A stretch of 64,000 bases of DNA, taken from Rattus norvegicus (taxonomy: Eukaryota; Chordata; Mammalia; Rodentia; Muridae). Below the pieces are notes generated by a model. It worked only from the letters and a program-made list of their open reading frames with translations. It ran no database searches and had not been told where the DNA came from. The DNA lies in the NCBI RefSeq assembly GCF_036323735.1, contig NC_086023.1, forward strand, positions 16,975,501 through 17,039,500, in the 5' to 3' direction. Shown here in pieces: positions 24,441 through 35,700 of this stretch; positions within the stretch are counted from its first letter, which is position 1, and the number at the start of each line of letters is the position of its first letter. A program made the position numbers and the translations under genes.

Positions 24441-25540
24441 ACAATGTGAGATTCTTAATGAGCCAACCTATGGTATAAGCCAACCAAATTCTTATAGTAA
24501 CTTTGAAGAGTTCAAGAATCCAAACCTTCTGGACTCCCACTGTGGAAGCATAACAGTCTCATCAATCTGAATTAGAATTCCCACTTGGCTGCATTCAACT
24601 GATTTAGAGCATTTTAAAAGTTAATTCTCAACATTGTTACAGCTTTTCAACTGTGCTATTCAAATGATCAAAGTACAGCCCATTATACAGCAGTTCTTTC
24701 TGGCTGGGCTTCAGTAGAGTTGAATCCAGTTGGACTGACCCACTTTGTGGCCACAGTTAACCTAAACCACGGAGTCCAAAGTCCTGGAGAGCCTTGGGTT
24801 TGCCCAGCACCACATCAACATACAAATATATCGTCGCTATTTGGCACTACTATTGGCATTGGCTTCGAAGTACCCTTGTTTCGTATTCATTGGGCATTTT
24901 TATCTGGGGATATATATTGTTATATCAGCATCTGTGTACATGCCACAACTCCATGCCAGGGCAGGGATCCTCAGCAACAAACTCCTCCTCCTTTGTTCTT
25001 TGAGTTCTTTGAGGTGAAACTTGTAATCTACTACCTCCACTTCTGCAGAGTTTATCATCCTTCTCTCTTTTGAGCAGAGTAATCTTTTCTAATATGCCTC
25101 CCGCTTCCTGGCTGTTGTACTCTCATGTGTATCAGCTTTCTGTCTAGCCCCCACCATGGTCACATGTTGCATAGATGCAGGAGACCAGGTTTAGATTTTC
25201 CCAGTACATAACTTCTCAGCTCTCCATAACAGAACTGCCTCTGTCTTGATGTTTCCTTGACAGGGGGCCTTTCCAAAGTTCTTTCCTACACAATCTTTTT
25301 CTTATTAGAGAAGCTAACCATGAGAAATCTCACTTTTTTTTTTTACTTAATTAACACCTACTCTTTCCCCCCTAGTGACCTCCACTGTATCTCTTGCCCA
25401 TACATTCTTCTTGAGTTTTTCATATTTCTGAGATTTTTATCCTTTCTACCAGGATGCTCAGGGAGAAATTCTACTAATTCACTCTATTCTTCAATTTTGC
25501 CCTCCTCTACTCTTAGTTAAGTTTACTATCTACATCACAG
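24441..25540. other. Unrecognised sequence
   Basis: No repeat family or gene is recognised. The 117-codon frame at 24720-25073 has no known motif, codon pattern or flanking splice sites that would support it. Confidence 0.4.
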
Positions 25541-26646
25541 TTGTCAAGCCAGGGTTAATCCTGACATTCTCCAGAGAAAACCAAGTTCACCATTTGGAGC
25601 CAAATTGAAAGCAAGCATTATTAAATATTAAAAACTAACCAAGAGATGGACTTTGGTCGGGATCATTTGGAATATCCCAGGTGAGACTGGCCTTAAGCCA
25701 CATGTTGCAGGAGTTTATAAGGACAAGCTTACATGCTACTGTACTTTTCCATGGGGCTTTGTTATTTTCCAAGCTCTATAGTTCTCAGAATTCCAGGAAA
25801 TTACCTGGTTTTCGGTAGGTGGGGCATACACGTTAATTTTGGGCATGATAGCAGGACGTCTATCATCTCTTCTTACTACACAAATGCAAAACAAAATTGT
25901 TTATTGGATTGTAATAAGAGACCAAATTAAAGACTCTTTGAGTAAAACTTCCATTTTGAATAAGTGTGTCAAGTTCCCAAGACCTTCCTGGATAATTTGC
26001 ATCCTGCGTGGCAGAGAGAAAATGTACATAGGTAACTGACATCCTGGTTAGCAAGTCAAGACATAAATGCTAGGCAAATCACTCTGCCACAGTGAAATAA
26101 ACCAACCAATGAGAACAGAATAAGTGTAGAACATTGGGAAATGTTCCTAGAAAAGTCCCCTATCACTGAATCCTGATTGGTTTAAAAACTTAACTGTGAC
26201 TTTGTTGGGCTTAGTCTGGTGCTGCATTGTATTCAAATGCTAAACCATACCCCTAGATCTGGTTGTCCCAAGACAAGCAAATTTCTGCATGCAAGATTTG
26301 TTGTGCAAACCTTGCTCCCTAAATTACTTGGCCAATAAAAGGATATATCCTGTGATTGGGCAGTAGAAAGAGCAAGATGGAACTTTTTGGGAGAGAGAAA
26401 GGAACTCTAGGAAGAAATAAGAGGAAGGCCTTTCTCCAGGAGACAGGAGAGTAGATGGACGTAACTACAGACCTGGAAGGTACACCTAGACACATGGCTG
26501 CATAGGGCTCAGTGGTTGGGTTAACTTAGATCAGCTAGTTGAGAGTCTGCCCAGCTAAGGCCTAAGCTTTGAAATATTATAAGGTCTCCGTGCAGTTGTT
26601 TGGAAAACTAGCTGTTTAAAGAATAATATTAATTTCCAGAATTAAT
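25541..26646. mobile_element. Possible LTR-retrotransposon-derived sequence
   Basis: The segment starts tgtcaagccagggttaatcc and contains a CCAAT-like and AATAAA-bearing stretch (ggccaataaaaggatatatc near 26330). It has the look of an old rodent LTR or RMER-type repeat rather than unique DNA. I cannot fix its strand, ends or TSD. The Got2 retrocopy inserted at its right side. Confidence 0.3.
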
Positions 26647-26659
26647 TTTATAGAAAATA

Positions 26660-28981
26660 GGCCCAGGGAAGTCACTGTCCTCATCTTTTAGGAGACCGCA
26701 CCTAGATTCCAGCGGCAGCTTCCCCTGATCTCGGCTCTACCACCATCCACTGCCGTCTTACCACCCATCATGGCCCTCCTGCACTCCGGTCGCGTCCTCT
26801 CCGGGATGGCTGCTGCCTTTCACTCAGGTCTTGCAGCTGCAACCTCTGCCAGAGCCAGCTCCTGGTGGACCCATGTTGAAATGGAACCTCCAGATCCCAT
26901 CCTGGGAGTGACCGAAGCCTTCAAGAGAGATACCAACAGCAAGAAGATGAACCTGAGAGTTGGTGCCTACAGGAATGATAACGGAAAGCCTTACATGCTC
27001 CCCAATATCCGGAAGGCAGAGGTCCAGATTGCTGGAAACAATTTGGACAAAGAATACCTACCCATCGGGGGACTGGCTGAATTTTGTAAGGCTTCTGCAG
27101 ACCTGGCCCTGGGCGAGAACAACGAAGTGTTGAAAAGCTGCGGGTTTGTTACTGTGCAGACCGTTTCCGGGACTGGAGCCTTAAGGGTCAGAGTCAGTTT
27201 TCTGCAAAGATTTTTTAAGTTCAGCCGAGATGTCTTTCTGCCCAAACCATCCTGGGGAACTACACACCCATCTTCAGGGATGCCGGCATGCAGACTTCTC
27301 CAGAGCCTTACAAGACACATCAAAAATCCCAGAGCAGAGTGTTCTCCTTCTGCACACTTGCGCTCAAAACCCCATGGGCGTGGACCTGCGACCAGAGCAG
27401 TGGAAGGAAATGGAGTCAGTGGTGAAGAAAAAGAATCTCTTCGCATTCTTTAACATGGCCTGCCAAGGCTTTGCCAACGGTGATGGTGATAAGGACGCCT
27501 GGGCCATGTGGCACTTCATCGAGCAGGGCATCAATGTCTGCCTCTGCCAACCGTATGCCAAGAACATGGGCCTGTACGGTGAGCGTGTGGGAGCCTTCAC
27601 GGTGGTCTGCAAAGATGTAGAAGAAGCCAAAAGGGTGGAGTCACAGCTGAAGATCCTGATCCGCCCCTTATATTCCAACCCGCCTCTCAATGGAGCGGGG
27701 ATCGTTGCAACCATCCTGACTTCTCCAGACTTGCAAAAGCAATGGTCGCAAGGTGTGAAAGGCGTGGCTGACCGCATCATCAGCATAAGTACCCAGTTGG
27801 TCTCCAACCTGAAGAAAGAGGGCTTGTCCCACAACTGGCAGCACATCATCGACCTAAAGCCGCAGGTGAAGCGCCAAGGAGTTCTCAGTCTACATGACAA
27901 AGGATGGCTGAATCTCCGTGGCAGCGGTCACCTCTGGCAATGTGGGCTACCTCGCCCAAGCCATTCACCAGGTCACCAAGTAATCACCATGTGCAAAGAA
28001 ACAGAGACCACTTTCCTTTCAGCCTTTGCGCTTGTAAAAGTCACATGCAGGGTGAAGGAGTGTGGATGGTGGTGAGTAGATCCTGTTTTCAACGGTGCAT
28101 AACACTTGGCGATTGAACTCGTTCCTCGGAAAAGAGGTAGGGCAGAGGCTCCCATGACTGGTAAGTAGAACTTCGTCAGTTCTAAACCAAACTCTCCCTC
28201 ATCCTTTTGTCTCCAGCTTTTCTGAAAGTTTACACATGCAAGAAAATCACAACACCAAAAACCTGTCAGCCATGGCATCGGAATAGGTCAGAAGCTTTAC
28301 CTAAAGTCTCAGATGGTGTCAGGGGTTCCCCTGTGGACCCCGGTAGAGCCTCTCATATTAGACGCTGTAAGAGAAAAATAACTAGTTCTGTCACTAACAG
28401 TTGTATAGTTTGTCCTCGTGGTGTGGAGCAACTGTGTCAGCAGACCACATTATGGAAATTATGCTTTACAAAAACCAAAAGGTCTGCTACCACGTCAACA
28501 GGGACAGCAGAAGATATAATGTCTTGTCTGCCTGCCTCTTCTTGTCATTGCTGTTCTATAGCCTAGAGTTTCATCCCATTCTACTGCTTGGTTGACCATC
28601 AACCTCATCCTATCACGAGTTAGCTAAGAATAAACAACATAGTTTTTCTGCTCATGCCATAGCCTTCTCTCTCAACAAAGAGCCATGGAGAGTGGGACCC
28701 TGCCCTTGATTTCAGTGTCCTCTTCAGTGATTGATTGACTCCTTCGGGGGTGGGGCCTCTGCCCAGCTGGATGCCTTCATTCATCCTGACTGCAGCCTGT
28801 CTTCCCATGAGTTAGACATGCAGGGTAGGATCAGAAGGAGATATTCTGGGGTTTGTGTGCTACCAGCCTGGCTCAGACTCAGCCCTTGGGAAAGATAACC
28901 ACCATCTGCTCTAATCATGTAGACATACCGCTGCCTGGTTTTTGCTGTTACAATGAAATTACTATAGACCCCAAAAAAAAG
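26660..28981 (+). pseudogene. Got2: Processed pseudogene of Got2 (mitochondrial aspartate aminotransferase)
   Basis: The parent enzyme is a PLP-dependent transaminase of the mitochondrial matrix (aspartate + 2-oxoglutarate to oxaloacetate + glutamate). This copy is intronless and keeps about 110 bp of 5' UTR. The ATG at 26770 opens a transit-peptide-like start (MALLHSGRVLSGMAAAFH) and PDPILGVTEAFKRD follows. The stop equivalent is at 27981-27983, and the 3' UTR runs to a short A8 at 28973-28980. Damage: a 1-bp loss near 27258, about 40 bp missing at 27293 (before the SRALQD-like region), 27 bp missing near 27852, and frameshifting losses near 27865-27885. The PLP-lysine region reads QPYAKNMG, so the lysine remains but the preceding Ser is Pro. 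A 13-bp TSD (tttatagaaaata) at 26647-26659 and 28982-28994 shows L1-mediated retroposition. Confidence 0.97.
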
Positions 28982-29114
28982 TTTATAGAAAATATTATTT
29001 TAAATCTTTCTATATAACTTATCACAGATATTTGTGGTTTTCAGGCTTAAAAGCTCTGTAACATTCTGGATCCGGGTTAGAGTTTACCTCCCAAGTCCAT
29101 TCTGCTTCATATAA

Positions 29115-29115
29115 G

Positions 29116-29156
<41 letters not shown>

Positions 29157-29168
29157 TATATATATATG
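29115..29168 (+). repeat. (TA)n(CA)n(TA)n compound microsatellite
   Basis: TA units to about 29141, then CA units to about 29155, then TA units to 29168. It lies just downstream of the Got2 retrocopy. Confidence 0.97.
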
Positions 29169-29311
29169 AAAATCATTGGAAATAGGTAAATTAAATAAAT
29201 CAAACTGAAACAAATCTATATTTAAAAAAACAACAAAAGTCATGAAATAGAAAGGGACTAAGAAGAAAACGGAGATGGCAGGTGACAGGAGCAGAGATGG
29301 GAGAAGGTGCT

Positions 29312-29600
29312 CAGGAGAATATTGCTGTAATAAATCACTGTGATCAAGCAACTTATAGAAGAAGAGTTATTTGGGGCCTTACAGTTCCAGAGGGATAAGA
29401 GTCTGACACTGTCATAGCACGGAAGGAAACTTGACAACAAGTGGGCACAGCAACTTGAGCTGGAATATGAGAACTAAGAGCTCGCAGTTCCAACCACAAA
29501 CATGAAGCAAAAAAATGAACTCGGGATAGCAGAGACTTTTAAACTTCACAGCCCACTCTCAACAATGCATTTTCTCCATTAAGTTCACACATCTTAAGCG
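29312..29600 (+). repeat. Rodent interspersed repeat, family not named
   Basis: The core attgctgtaataaatcactg...caagcaactta...gttccagagggataagagt...cttttaaactt resembles the abundant rodent repeat also seen at 40930-41270 (tactgctgtgaacagacag). The two copies are diverged. I do not assert a database family name. Confidence 0.5.
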
Positions 29601-29666
29601 TCTTGGAATGGCTTTTTCACCTTGGGATGAGGTATTCAAATGCTCTAGAATGTGGAAAAGGATCTT

Positions 29667-30621
29667 TTTTTTTTTTTGAAGATTTTTTCTTTATTAACGA
29701 GTATTTCTTATTTACATTTCGAATGTTATTCCCTTTCCTGGTTTCCAGGCCCACATCCCCCTAACCCGTCCCCTTCCCCTTCAATATAAGTGTTCCCCTC
29801 CCCATCTTGCCATCCTGCCCCCATTACCGCCCTCTCTCCAACAATCACGTTCACTGGGTGTTCACTCTTAGCAGGACCAAGGGCTTCCCCTTCCACTGGT
29901 GATCTTATTAGGATATTCATTGCTACCTATGAGGTTGGAGCCCAGGGTCAGTCCATGTATAGTCTTTGGGTAGTGACTTAGTCCCTGGAAGCTCTGGTTG
30001 CTTGGCATTGTTGTACATATGGGGTCTCGCGCCCCTTCAAGCTCTTCCAGTCCTTTCTCTGATTCCTTCAACGGCGATCCCGTTCTCAGTTCAGTGATTT
30101 GCTGCTGGCATTCGTCTATGTATTTGATGTATTCTGGCTGTGTCTCTCAGGAGCGATCTACATCAGGCTCCTGTCGGCCTGCACTTCTTTGCTTCATCCA
30201 TCTTATCTAATTGGGTGGCTGTATAAGTATGGGCCACATGTGGAGCAGGCTCTGAATGGGTGTTCCTTCTGCCTCTGTTTTAAACTTTGCCTCCCTATTC
30301 CCTGCCAAGGGTATTCATGTTCCCCTTTTAAAGAAGGAGTGAAGCATTCGCATTTTGATCATCCCTCTTGAGTTTCATGTGTTCTGTGCATCTAGGGCAA
30401 TTCAAGCATTTGGGCTAATGGCCACTTATCAGTGAGTGCATACCATCTGTGTTTTTCTGTGATTGGGTTACCTCACTCAGGATGATATTTTCCAGTTCCA
30501 TCCATTTGCCTATGAATTTCATAAAGTCATTGTTTTTGATAGCTGAGTAATATTCCATTGTGTATATGTACCACATTTTCTGTATCCATTCCTCTGTTGA
30601 AGGGCATCTGGGTTCTTTCCA
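29667..30621 (-). mobile_element. L1 3' end (antisense), 5'-truncated
   Basis: Read on the minus strand, it has the last ORF2 codons (about 30621 down to 30405), a complete 3' UTR and a poly(A) seen here as a T run at 29667-29677. Imperfect 13-bp TSDs, ggaaaaggatctt (29654-29666) and ggagaagcatctt (30622-30634), flank it. It is moderately diverged from the young copies. Confidence 0.93.
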
Positions 30622-30782
30622 GGAGAAGCATCTTCTTTAAACCACTCGAGTAAATATTTCTAAATTATATCATAATCATATATGAAACATTCATTAGAAA
30701 AAACATTATCCTGTATAATTAATGTGTGTTGCTTTAAAAAGAAGGGAGGGGAAGATGATTAGATGTTTAAGACTTCATAGTA

Positions 30783-31501
30783 GGCAGCAGCTCTCTGCTC
30801 CCAGACCCGGTGAGAGAGAGACCCAACCGCCTGGTCAGGTGGGCACTCCTGAGGCTGCAGAGCGGAAGAGACCACCAACTCTGCTCACCCCTGCCCACAT
30901 CCCTGGCCCAAGAGGAAACTGTATAAGGCCTCTGGGCTCCCGTGGGGGAGGGCCCAGGAGCGGCAGGACCCCTGCCTGAGACACCGCCGGAACCTGAAAG
31001 AAACAGACCGGATAAACAGTTCTCTGCACCCAAATCCCGTGGGAGGGAGAGCTAAACCTACAGAGAGGCAGACACGCCTGGGAAACCAGAAGAGACTGCT
31101 CCCTGAACACACATCTCGGACGCCAGAGGAAAAAGCCAAAGACCATCTGGAACCCTGGTGCACTGAAGCTCCCGGAAGGGGCGGCACAGGTCTCCCTGGT
31201 TGCTGCCGCTGCAGAGAGCCCGTGGGCAGCACCCCACGAGCGAACTTGAGCCTCGGGACCACAGGTAAGACCAAATTTTCTGCTGCAAGAAAGCTGCCTG
31301 GTGAACTCAAGACACAGGCCCACAGGAACAGCTGAAGACCTGTAGAGAGGAAAAACTACACGCGCGAAAGCAGAACACTCTGTCCCCATAACTGACTGAA
31401 AGAGAGGAAAACAGGTCTACAGCACTCCTGACACACAGGCTTATAGGACAGTCTAGCCACTGTCAGAAATAGCAGAACAAAGTAACACTAGAGATAATCT
31501 G
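30783..31501 (+). promoter_or_regulatory. L1 5' UTR / internal promoter region
   Basis: About 720 bp of GC- and CpG-richer sequence immediately inside the 5' TSD and ending at the ORF1 ATG. In L1 biology this region holds the internal pol II promoter. Its presence up to the TSD suggests a full-length insertion. Both strands carry open frames (98 codons sense at 31039-31335; 184 codons antisense at 30835-31389). No promoter motif was proven from sequence alone. Confidence 0.75.
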
Positions 31502-32709
31502 ATGGCGAGAGGCAAGCGCAGGAACCCAAGCAACAGAAACCAAGACTACATGGCACCATCGGAGCCCAATTCACCCATCAAAACAAACATGGAATATCGA
31601 AACACACCAGAAAAGCAAGATCTAGTTTCAAAATCATATTTGATCATGATGCTGGAGGACTTCAAGAAAGACATGAAGAACTCCCTTAGAGAACAAGTAG
31701 AAGCCTACAGAGAGGAATCGCAAAAATGCCTGAAAGAAACGCAAAAATCCCTGAAAGAATTCCAGGAAAACATAAATAAACAAGTAGAAGCCCATAGAGA
31801 GGAGACACAAAAATCCCTGAAAGAATTCCAGGAAAACATAAATAAACAAGTAGAAGCCCATAGAGAGGAGACACAAAAATCCCTGAAAGAATTCCAGGAA
31901 AACACAATCAAACAGTTGAAGGAATTAAAAATGGAAATAGAAGCAATCAAGAAAGAACACATGGAAACAACCCTGGATATAGAAAACCAAAAGAAGAGAC
32001 AAGGAGCTGTAGATACAAGCTTCACCAACAGAATACAAGAGATGGAAGAGAGAATCTCAGGAGCAGAAGATTCCATAGAAATCATTGACTCAACTGTCAA
32101 AGATAATGTAAAGCAGAAAAAGCTACTGGTCCAAAACATACAGGAAATCCAGGACTCAATGAGAAGATCAAACCTAAGGATAATAGGTATAGAAGAGAGT
32201 GAAGACTCCCAGCTCAAAGGACCAGTAAATATCTTCAACAAAATCATAGAAGAAAACTTCCCTAACCTAAAAAAAGAGATACCCATAGACATACAAGAAG
32301 CCTACAGAACTCCAAATAGATTGGACCAGAAAAGAAACACCTCCCGTCACATAATTGTCAAAACACCAAACGCACAAAATAAAGAAAGAATATTAAAAGC
32401 AGTAAGGGAAAAAGGTCAAGTAACATATAAAGGGAGACCTATCAGAATCACACCAGACTTCTCGCCAGAAACTATGAAGGCCAGAAGATCCTGGACTGAT
32501 GTCATACAGACCCTAAGGGAACACAAATGCCAGCCCAGTTACTGTATCCAGCAAAACTCTCAATTAACATTGATGGAGAAACCAAGATATTCCATGACAA
32601 AACCAAATTTACACAATATTTTTCTACAAATCCAGCACTACAAAGGATAATAAATGGTAAAGTCCAATATAAGGAGGCAAGCTATACCCTAGAAGAAGCA
32701 AGAAACTAA
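31502..32709 (+). pseudogene. ORF1: L1 ORF1, near-intact, C-terminal frameshift
   Basis: ORF1p coats L1 RNA as a trimer. The ATG at 31502 (MARGKRRNPSNRNQ) is the canonical start. A disordered N-terminus of about 45 residues is followed by a coiled coil (about 45-170) with a 22-residue tandem repeat. Next is the RRM with NLRIIGIEESEDSQ (about 223-236), then the C-terminal domain. Near 32537 one base is missing (cagcccagttactg where related copies have one more), so the open frame ends at 32650 with about 36 foreign residues. The proper C-terminal coding continues in the next frame to a stop at 32707-32709. Except for this base the gene is open. Confidence 0.95.
31694..31912 (+). repeat. 66-bp tandem repeat in ORF1 coiled coil
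   Basis: Two near-identical 66-bp units, at 31781-31846 and 31847-31912, begin caagtagaagcccatagaga. An imperfect longer unit (31694-31780) precedes them. Each 66-bp unit adds 22 residues, about three heptads plus one residue, to the coiled coil. This corresponds to the length-polymorphic region known in rodent L1 ORF1. Confidence 0.93.
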
Positions 32710-32768
32710 TCGTCTTGGCAACAAAACAAAGAGAATGAAAGCACACATACATAACCTCACATCCAAAT

Positions 32769-35700
32769 ATGAATATAAAGGGAAGCAATAATCACTATTC
32801 CTTAATATCTCTCAATATCAATGGCCTCAACTCCCCAATAAAAAGACATAGATTAACAAACTGGATACGCAACGAGGACCCTGCATTCTGCTGCCTACAG
32901 GAAACACACCTCAGAGACAAAGACAGACACTACCTCAGAGTGAAAGGCTGGAAAACAACTTTCCAAGCAAATGGTCAGAAGAAGCAAGCTGGAGTAGCCA
33001 TTCTAATATCAAATAAAATCAATTTCCAACTAAAAGTCATCAAAAAAGATAAGGAAGGACACTTCATATTCATCAAAGGAAAAATCCATCAAGATGAACT
33101 CTCAATCCTAAATATCTATGCCCCAAATACAAGGGCACCTACATACATAAAAGAAACCTTACTAAAGCTCAAAACACACATTGCACCTCACACAATAATA
33201 GTGGGAGATTTCAACACCCCACTCTCATCAATGGACAGATCATGGAAACAGAAATTAAACAGTGATGTCGACAGACTAAGAGAAGTCATGAGCCAAATGG
33301 ACTTAACAGATATTTATAGAACATTCTATCCTAAAGCAAAAGGATATACCTTCTTCTCAGCTCCTCATGGTACTTTCTCCAAAATTGACCATATAATTGG
33401 TCAAAAAACGGGCCTCAACAGGTACAGAAAGATAGAAATAATCCCATGCGTGCTATCGGACCACCACGGCCTAAAACTGGTCTTCAATAACAATAAGGGA
33501 AGAATGCCCACATATACGTGGAAATTGAACAATGCTCTACTCAACGATAACCTGGTCAAGGAAGAAATAAAGAAAGAAATTAAAAACTTTTTAGAATTTA
33601 ATGAAAATGAAGATACAACATACCCAAATTTATGGGACACAATGAAAGCTGTGCTAAGAGGAAAACGCATAGCGCTGAGTGCCTGCAGAAAGAAACAGGA
33701 AAGAGCATATGTCAGCAGCTTGACAGCACACCTAAAAGCTCTAGAACAGAGTTTAATTCGTAGGCAAATGGTTGGAACTGGAAAATATCATCCTGAGTGA
33801 GCTAACCCAATCACAGAAAGACATACATGGTATGCACTCATTGATAAGTGGCTATTAGCCCAAATGCTTGAATTACCCTAGATCCCTAGAACAAACGAAA
33901 CTCAAGACGGATGATCAGAATGTGAATGCTTCACTCCTTCTTTAAATGAGGAAAAAGAATACCATTGGCAGGGAAGGGAGAGGCAAAGATTAAAACAGAG
34001 ACTGAAGGAACACCCATTCAGAGCCTGCCCCACATGTGGCCCATACATATACAGCCACCCAATTAGACAAGATGGATGAAGCAAAGAAGTGCAGACCGAC
34101 AGGAGCCGGATGTAGATCGCTCCTGAGAAACACAGACAGAATACAGCAAATACAGAGGCGAATGCCAGCAGCAAACCACTGAACTGAGAATAGGTCCCCT
34201 ATTGAAGGAATCAGAGAAAGAACTGGAAGAGCTTGAAGGGGCTCGAGACCCCAAAAGTACAACAATGTCAAGCAACCAGAGCTTCCAGGGACTAAGCCAC
34301 TACCTAAAGACTATACATGGACTGACGCTGGACTCTGACCCCATAGGTATCAATGAATATCCTAGTAAGAGCACCAGTGGAAGGGGAAGCCCTGGGTCCT
34401 GCTAAGACTGAACCCCCAGTGAACTAGTCTATGGGGGGAGGGCGGCAATGGGGGGAGGGTTGGGAGGGGAACACCCATAAGGAAGGGAAGGGGGAAGGGG
34501 GATGTTTGCCCGGAAACCGGGAAAGGGAATAACACTCGAAATGTATATAATAAATACTCAAGTTAATAATAATAAAAAAAAAAAAGCTCTAGAACAAAAA
34601 GAAGCAAATACACCCAGGAGGAGTAGAAGGCAGGAAATAATCAAACTCAGAGATGAAATCAACCAAGTAGAAACAAAAAGGACCATAGAAAGAATCAACA
34701 GAACCAAAAGTTGGTTCTTTGAGAAAATCAACAAGATAGATAAACCCTTAGCCAGACTAACGAGAGGACCCAGAGAGTGTGTCCAAATTAACAAAATCAG
34801 AAATGAAAAGGGAGACATAACTACAGATTCAGAGGAAATTCAAAAAATCATCAGATCTTACTATAAAAATCTATATTCAACAAAATTTGAAAATCTTCAG
34901 GAAATGGACAATTTCCTAGACAGATACCAGGTATCGAAGTTAAATCAGGAACAGATAAACCAGTTAAACAACCCCAAAACTCCTAAGGAAATAGAAGCAG
35001 TCATTAAAGGTCTCCCAACCAAAAGGAGCCCAGGTCCAGACGGATTTAGTGCAGAATTCTATCAAACCTTCATAGAAGACCTCATACCAATATTATCCAA
35101 ACTATTCCACAAAATTGAAACAGATGGAGCACTACCGAATTCCTTCTACGAAGCCACAATTACTCTTATACCTAAACCACACAAAGACACAACAAAGAAA
35201 GAGAACTTCACACCAATTTCCCTTGTGAATATCGACGCAAAAATACTCAATAAAATTCTGGCAAACCGAATTAAAGAGCACATCAAAACAATCATCCACC
35301 ATGATCAAGTAGGCTTCATCCCAGGCATGCAGGGATGGTTTAATATACGGAAAACCATCAACGTGATCCATTATATAAACAAACTGAAAGAACAGAACCA
35401 CATGATCATTTCATTAGATGCTGAGAAAGCATTTGACAAAATTCAACACACCTTCATGATAAAAGTCCTGGAAAGAATAGGAATTCAAGGCCCATACCTA
35501 AACATAGTAAAAGCCATATACAGCAAACCAGTTGCTAACATTAAACTAAATGGAGAGAAACTTGAAGCAATCCCACTAAAATCAGGGACTAGACAAGGCT
35601 GCCCACTCTCTCCCTACTTATTCAATATAGTTCTTGAAGTTCTAGCCAGAGCAATCAGACAACAAAAGGAGATCAAGGGGATACAGATCGGAAAAGAAGA

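Noticed and set aside
24720..25073. 117-codon frame as a gene
   Set aside because: No recognisable domain, no paralogue in the window, no splice or promoter context; length is compatible with chance.
26991..27446. Antisense frames (151 and 178 codons) over the Got2 copy
   Set aside because: Shadows of the former coding strand; no independent support.
27230..28075. 281-codon frame as a functional aminotransferase variant
   Set aside because: Out of frame with its own N-terminus, missing internal blocks and part of the PLP fold; it is a processed pseudogene segment.
31634..31907. Antisense repeat-protein-like frames
   Set aside because: Mirror of the 66-bp ORF1 coiled-coil repeats.
31694..31912. 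CRISPR-like direct repeats
   Set aside because: Contiguous tandem coding repeats without spacers, in a mammalian L1.
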